Source: Acanthochlamys bracteata (Eukaryota > Streptophyta > Magnoliopsida > Pandanales > Velloziaceae). From it: a stretch of 64,000 bases of DNA. The position numbers and the translations under genes are program-made. Positions 59,533 through 64,000 of this stretch are shown one piece after another (position 1 is the first letter of the stretch; each line of letters opens with the position of its first letter). The notes below the pieces were generated by a model that worked only from the letters and a program-made list of their open reading frames with translations, was not told the origin of the DNA and did no database searches. The stretch spans positions 4,628,461-4,692,460 of the forward strand of contig CM034139.1 of NCBI GenBank assembly GCA_019914995.1, written 5' to 3'.

Positions 59533-61040
59533 CTGAAATTTTCAAACAGAGAAGACGAGTTAATACTAGATCACATTCAAGAATCAGAGAAAATCAACCT
59601 AAACACGATGGAAGTAAAAGGAAAATTAGAAACACATGGATATGATGGAAGCCAAGATGATACAGATTTAGAAATTGCTGTAAGCCAAATTCCACCAAAG
59701 AGATAAGGTTTGATGGCGGATGATAACATCTACATACACCAAGTTTAGGGAACACATGATAGGAAGATTTTCAACGATTTAACAGAAATTAACGACAGAT
59801 TTTCGAAACAAAGAAGAGCAAGAAAGTGAACTGGATCAAATACATGCAACAGTAGAAAAATTCTAAGGAAAACATTGCAGAACCGAAAAACTAAATCGAC
59901 CAACGCAAACGAAATCCGAGTTCCTCTACACGAGATCGGGTGAGAAATTCAGAACAGGTAAGGAGTGTAGACAGAGATAGGTAATAGTAGGAACCAAATG
60001 AACAATGGAAAACTGGAATTCGGGTCCGAGTCAGCGGAATGAAATTTCCTACGACTACCTCCGAGGTATTCTGGACGTGCTCAATGGAGAAAACAACAAC
60101 ACTGATGTCGCAGAAAATGAACCAAATCCAGTTCTTCCAAACTGGAAACAACTAGAACCAGAACCAAACAAATTTCAAGTAAAATAACAAACCAACGAAA
60201 TACATCATGGCCGAGATGATGATGTGGTAGAGCAATCGGTTCATGGTTGTGAACCCAGAGAGCTCTCCGAAATCGGATAGCAAAGTTCTCAAACAATGGA
60301 AGAAACGGAAACATCAAACGGAGTTGAATGGACCAAATTTGGCGAAACCCAAACCAAATAGGCAGGAATCTTTAAAAAAGCCGACAAACGAAAAAAACTC
60401 CCAAATCACCAAAGCAAGCCGAGAAACAACAGAACCGGCTAGATAGTAAAGAATAACGATAAAAGGAGTTGTGAGAGAATCAGAACTGTTTCGTCTACCA
60501 TCACCGGCATCGATCTGTTCGATTCAACATAGAAGAAAAAGAGAGGCTGGTAACAATCACAAACGAAATCAAAGCGAAACAAACTGAGAATCCCAAAACT
60601 AGAAACTGAGAAGAGATTGAAGGTGATGATGAAGAAGAGACACGGAGATCTGCAGCAACCTCATCATGTCCAATGCCGATCGAGATTACAGAACGTTCTT
60701 ATTAAGATCAATCCTTCACAACGCGCACGTCCTATTCACACCAATATTAATGCCTCTTTCTCTCAACCATCTCCGGCGAATACCAGACTAAAGCTTGAAA
60801 TTTTCCTTATTGACAAACCAAATATGAACAAATCAGCAGAGGCAGTAGTGAAGAAGAAGAAGAAGAACGCCGGTGACGTTAGAAGGCGGAGAAGAAGAAG
60901 AAGGAATGAAAACGGAGAAGAAAACCAGCAAGCAAGGGAGGGGGGGCGGAATACCAGAGAGATGGGGGTTGAAATAGCTGCTTTATCAAATAATAAATTC
61001 CAAAATTACCCTATTTCTTTTCTTCTATCTGCAATATAAC
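59533..61040 (-). other. 5' region of the DUF1639 gene: intron(s) and probable leader
   Basis: The minus-strand sequence contains pyrimidine-rich leader-like stretches near 60550-60650 and 60840-60960 (ctt and tct runs). Short open readings on the plus strand here (60005-60187, 60243-60446, 60617-61039) are purine-rich antisense of leader sequence and are not called. The missing first coding exon should be here. Confidence 0.4.
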
Positions 61041-63230
61041 CAAGGGTCCACTCGTTTGATGGCAGTTTCGAGATATTCGTGAAATGTATGGGGTGTTATT
61101 ACAATTTTGTTAAGTGCTTCTAGCGTTCTTCCTTGTCGTTGCCGCGCGGGTTGCGTCCCAGTTTAGGGTTACTGTCACCGCTACAGTTGGAAACAGGTGA
61201 GCTTACCGCACTCGAGTGACTACAACACCCCCCGTAGTTTACCATTCATTGACACCGTCTGATAGATAACTCGTATTTGAAACTTGACGGCTGAGATGGT
61301 GTTCTCTCTATGGGCACGCCTGCTTGGGAATGTACCCGCCAAACAACTGTTGTTAACCCGCTCCACCCAAGAACCGTTACAGATGGAGAAATAATGGCTG
61401 TTGGATTAGAAATGTTCGGTAATGATTATAAAGCTGATTTGTAACGATAAGAAGTTCCTTAACATGGTGGCGTTCATTATTTTTTTATTAAAGGTATTTT
61501 TAAACCGTACGTAGCTGAATTTCATAAAATTAAAAAATAAAAAGTAAATTTTTTTATAAAATAAAATAAAACTAAAATTTAATATTTATGTTTTAATAAT
61601 TTTTTAGAGTATATTAAAAATTAAAAAATATAATTATATTAAAAAATATACAAATAAAAAAATTAAAATTAAAATTTCGAATTTAAAAATAAAATTTTAA
61701 ATTTTTTATATAATTAAAATATATTAACTATTATAAGCAATTAAAACACGCTCTAAAATTTCAATTGAAGCGTAAAGAAATGTGGAATCTACTATAAATT
61801 GTTAAAAGATATACTTAAATGGTGTTAAAATTTTTATTTAAGTTATTTTTTTAACTTTCGATCATATATAATGTTTTATTATAAGCTAAAATTTCCAAAA
61901 CAATGAGTCGATAAGGATCAAAATTCATTTGTTTTGTTTTTCTTTGCGTTTCTAGTTTTTAATGAGTCAAAGAGTAATTTTTTTAAAATATTTTTATCTT
62001 GTTAGTTATAGAATGGAGAAAACAATCTCTAATTTGAAAATTTTGTATATTCTAAGATTCCTTATGACTAAGGGGTTTTTTATTTCTAAAATATTTCAAA
62101 GTTTTAATAAATTTTTTATAGTATTTTATAAATTCTTTTAAAAGTTCAAAAATTATAAAATATATGTGGTATAATTTTTATATGAATAATTTATTATTTT
62201 ATTTTTAAAAATTGTAAATATATTTTATTAGAAATACTATATTAATAATCACACATAAATATCCTCTAAATCTTAAAAATCGATGTGAATGTATAGTGAA
62301 ATTACAAATTTATGTATAAACTAACCCACTTGATTAATATGTATAATAATCACGCTGCGTAAAATTCCATATTAGATCCACTTTCTAAAGTATTAGCAAC
62401 CAGGTTGCACACAACACATGTATTAGCAAAAGACGGTCACCTGTTCATTGATTCGCAAACTTCGCTCTTGGTGTTTTTAATTAGCCAATTAAATAGAGTA
62501 GTTGTTAATTTGAAAAAAAAAACCTATTCTTATGAAATTATTAAATTTAAATTATAGATAAAAATAACTTTTTGTTTCTTAGGTTCAAAAATAATATACC
62601 TTCAGTTAATTATACTAGCATTCATTTAAGACCTAAAAGTTTCGCTCATAATCATCTCAACTTTTTTTTATACTAATTAAAATTATCTACTAAATAGAGA
62701 CATATTCCAATGAATAAATATTTAAAAAAATGATTATTAATCACTTGTTTGTTTTTAAAAATGATTAAATTATGTAAAACATTGTATCAGTAAAGATTGG
62801 ATCATAAAACACTTATCTGAAACAAAAAATTCTTCAAATTCATAGCTTCATTTCAGATATTGTTCCAGATTGCTTATACAAAAAGTTTTTGAAAAAACAG
62901 TTTTTAACAAGTAGCTGCTATCACTTCTAAATTTTAAAAATATATAATAAATTTTATAATGTATAATTTATATATTTTTTTTAAAATTTAAAACTTTTAT
63001 GATACTATATGAAAATTTTTGAAATAATTTGAAAAAGAAAAATAGAACAAGCGATTGATACAAGCGTTCAAGCTGATATCCTGAAATAGAAACTCAGCTT
63101 AAAAAAAATACCTCTTTTTAAGACACGTTTACTTCATCAAAATTGATTATTCACTAAAAAACTATTTTAAAATTACTTTTTATACTTAAATCACCCGAAA
63201 GCAAGCAAAAAACAAAATAATAAGTCTAGT
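61041..63230. other. AT-rich spacer with repeat remains
   Basis: No gene is seen. The stretch 61100-61400 is of normal composition and may be promoter or other single-copy sequence. The block 61488-61755 ends aaaacacgctcta and resembles a decayed inverted-repeat element. The stretch 63120-63180 begins gacacgtttacttcatc, another possible repeat end. Confidence 0.3.
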
Positions 63231-64000
63231 CTCCAGACGAGGAAGAAAAGCAACAACCCAGGTTCTTCCCTCGCTTTCCATCGTTCTTCTTCTATGCCAC
63301 TGGTTGGTTAGTTTCTTCTTGTTAAGTTTCTGTACATGGTTTTGTCTTGAGTTTGTTTCTTGGGTTTACTAACTTTTGATTTATTTTAGTTTAAATCTTA
63401 CTTTTTAGAAAGATTTTATGCGGAGTTTGATTGCTATGATGTTGTTTGACCTTCTGAACCCGGCTCAATTTTGAGTATTCAACAAGCATGATTGTAATTA
63501 TGGTTGTAGACCCATTTGAAATTTGAAGATTGTTATTTAAAAAGGGTGGCAAAGTTTAGTTGGGATTCTATCAATTTGTTTGGGGTTTTAAGTTTGAGAG
63601 AGACTTTTTTTTAAAAAATCAATCTCAAGCTATTCATCAGCTTGTAAGCTGTTTGTGTTTCTGTAAGTGGTAGTTTATGTGCTTTGGTCTTCATCAATTT
63701 TTAGGGCAAGCAAGAATCGTTTGCAAATGTTAAATTGTATATAGTTTGTGCTCGTTTTTACTTTGGATTTGGATGCTCCTTTAGTACTGATATGTGTAAC
63801 CTTTTAATTCATACAAGGATATTTGTTACGTATAGTATTTTCAATAATTTCTTCACATGATACTAATGCAATGGTCGGATTTGTTGTTACTGAAGAGCTG
63901 TAAGTTCGTAACTTGTATCAGTTTGTGAAGTGTTAAATTCTTCTTAAGAACAAGGAAGTGCAGACTCTCATAGAAGGTAGAAGAATTGATAGATCCTTAT
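63231..64000 (+). other. Possible 5' untranslated exon and intron of a gene beyond the right edge
   Basis: After an AT-rich spacer the sequence changes to leader-like text (cttccctcgctttccatcg, cttcttctatgcc) at about 63240-63310, followed by T-rich, intron-like sequence to the edge. No coding exon is visible. This is the only sign of a gene here. Confidence 0.3.

Noticed and set aside
60617-61039. 140-codon plus-strand open frame, Arg/Lys-rich
   Set aside because: It is antisense to pyrimidine-rich leader sequence of the DUF1639 gene; the basic composition follows from purine runs such as agaagaagaag.
1-64000. tRNA, rRNA or CRISPR-like arrays
   Set aside because: No cloverleaf-like tRNA, rRNA segment or regularly spaced repeat array was noticed on either strand while reading; short microsatellites (for example ctat near 47020, at runs near 31425) are the only regular arrays.

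Overview
The window is nuclear DNA from a flowering plant. The genes have many short introns with plant-type GT..AG borders, lie in very AT-rich spacers full of small inverted-repeat elements, and belong to plant families (an aspartic protease related to NANA, a WSD wax-ester synthase, a BAM/CLV1-type receptor kinase, a DUF1639 protein). A Ty1/copia relic and an endogenous pararetrovirus relic fit the same picture. I cannot name the species; a broad-leaved angiosperm is likely.

Layout. 1-1.9 kb: part of an unidentified minus-strand gene running off the left edge. 2.9-16.6 kb: a 17-exon minus-strand gene for a PSMD5/S5b-type proteasome assembly chaperone, reconstructed exon by exon to a 523-residue protein; its largest intron (about 5.3 kb) holds a broken caulimovirid-like element with a hairpin of roughly 420-base arms. 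17.7-19.1 kb: two divergent genes for very small proteins (43 and 45 residues) facing each other across about 850 bases. 23.9-25.8 kb: a two-exon NANA-like aspartic protease. 27.3-28.0 kb: remains of a WSD gene. 30.7-34.1 kb: an open seven-exon WSD gene whose active-site motif carries an unusual Cys. 36.6-41.9 kb: a decayed copia element. 42.5-44.1 kb: a five-exon gene for a 152-residue protein that resembles only the N-terminal part of ECT/YTHDF m6A readers and lacks the YTH domain. 46.5-49.9 kb: a BAM3-like receptor kinase. 50.4-50.8 kb: a hAT-type non-autonomous element. 51.5-55.3 kb: an unprocessed TAF11 pseudogene with four recognisable exons. 56.6-59.5 kb or further: a DUF1639 gene. 63.2 kb to the end: what may be the 5' untranslated start of another gene.

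The genes do not form a pathway. The most telling context is evolutionary. BAM3, TAF11 and a DUF1639 gene lie in this order, and from memory the Arabidopsis homologues are near neighbours on chromosome 4 (At4g20270, At4g20280, At4g20300). The TAF11 relic therefore looks like an ancestral copy decaying in place, probably after a genome or segment duplication. The WSD pair likewise looks like a tandem duplication with one dead copy.

Exon borders were read by eye from splice signals, frame continuity and remembered family sequences. No search or alignment was run.
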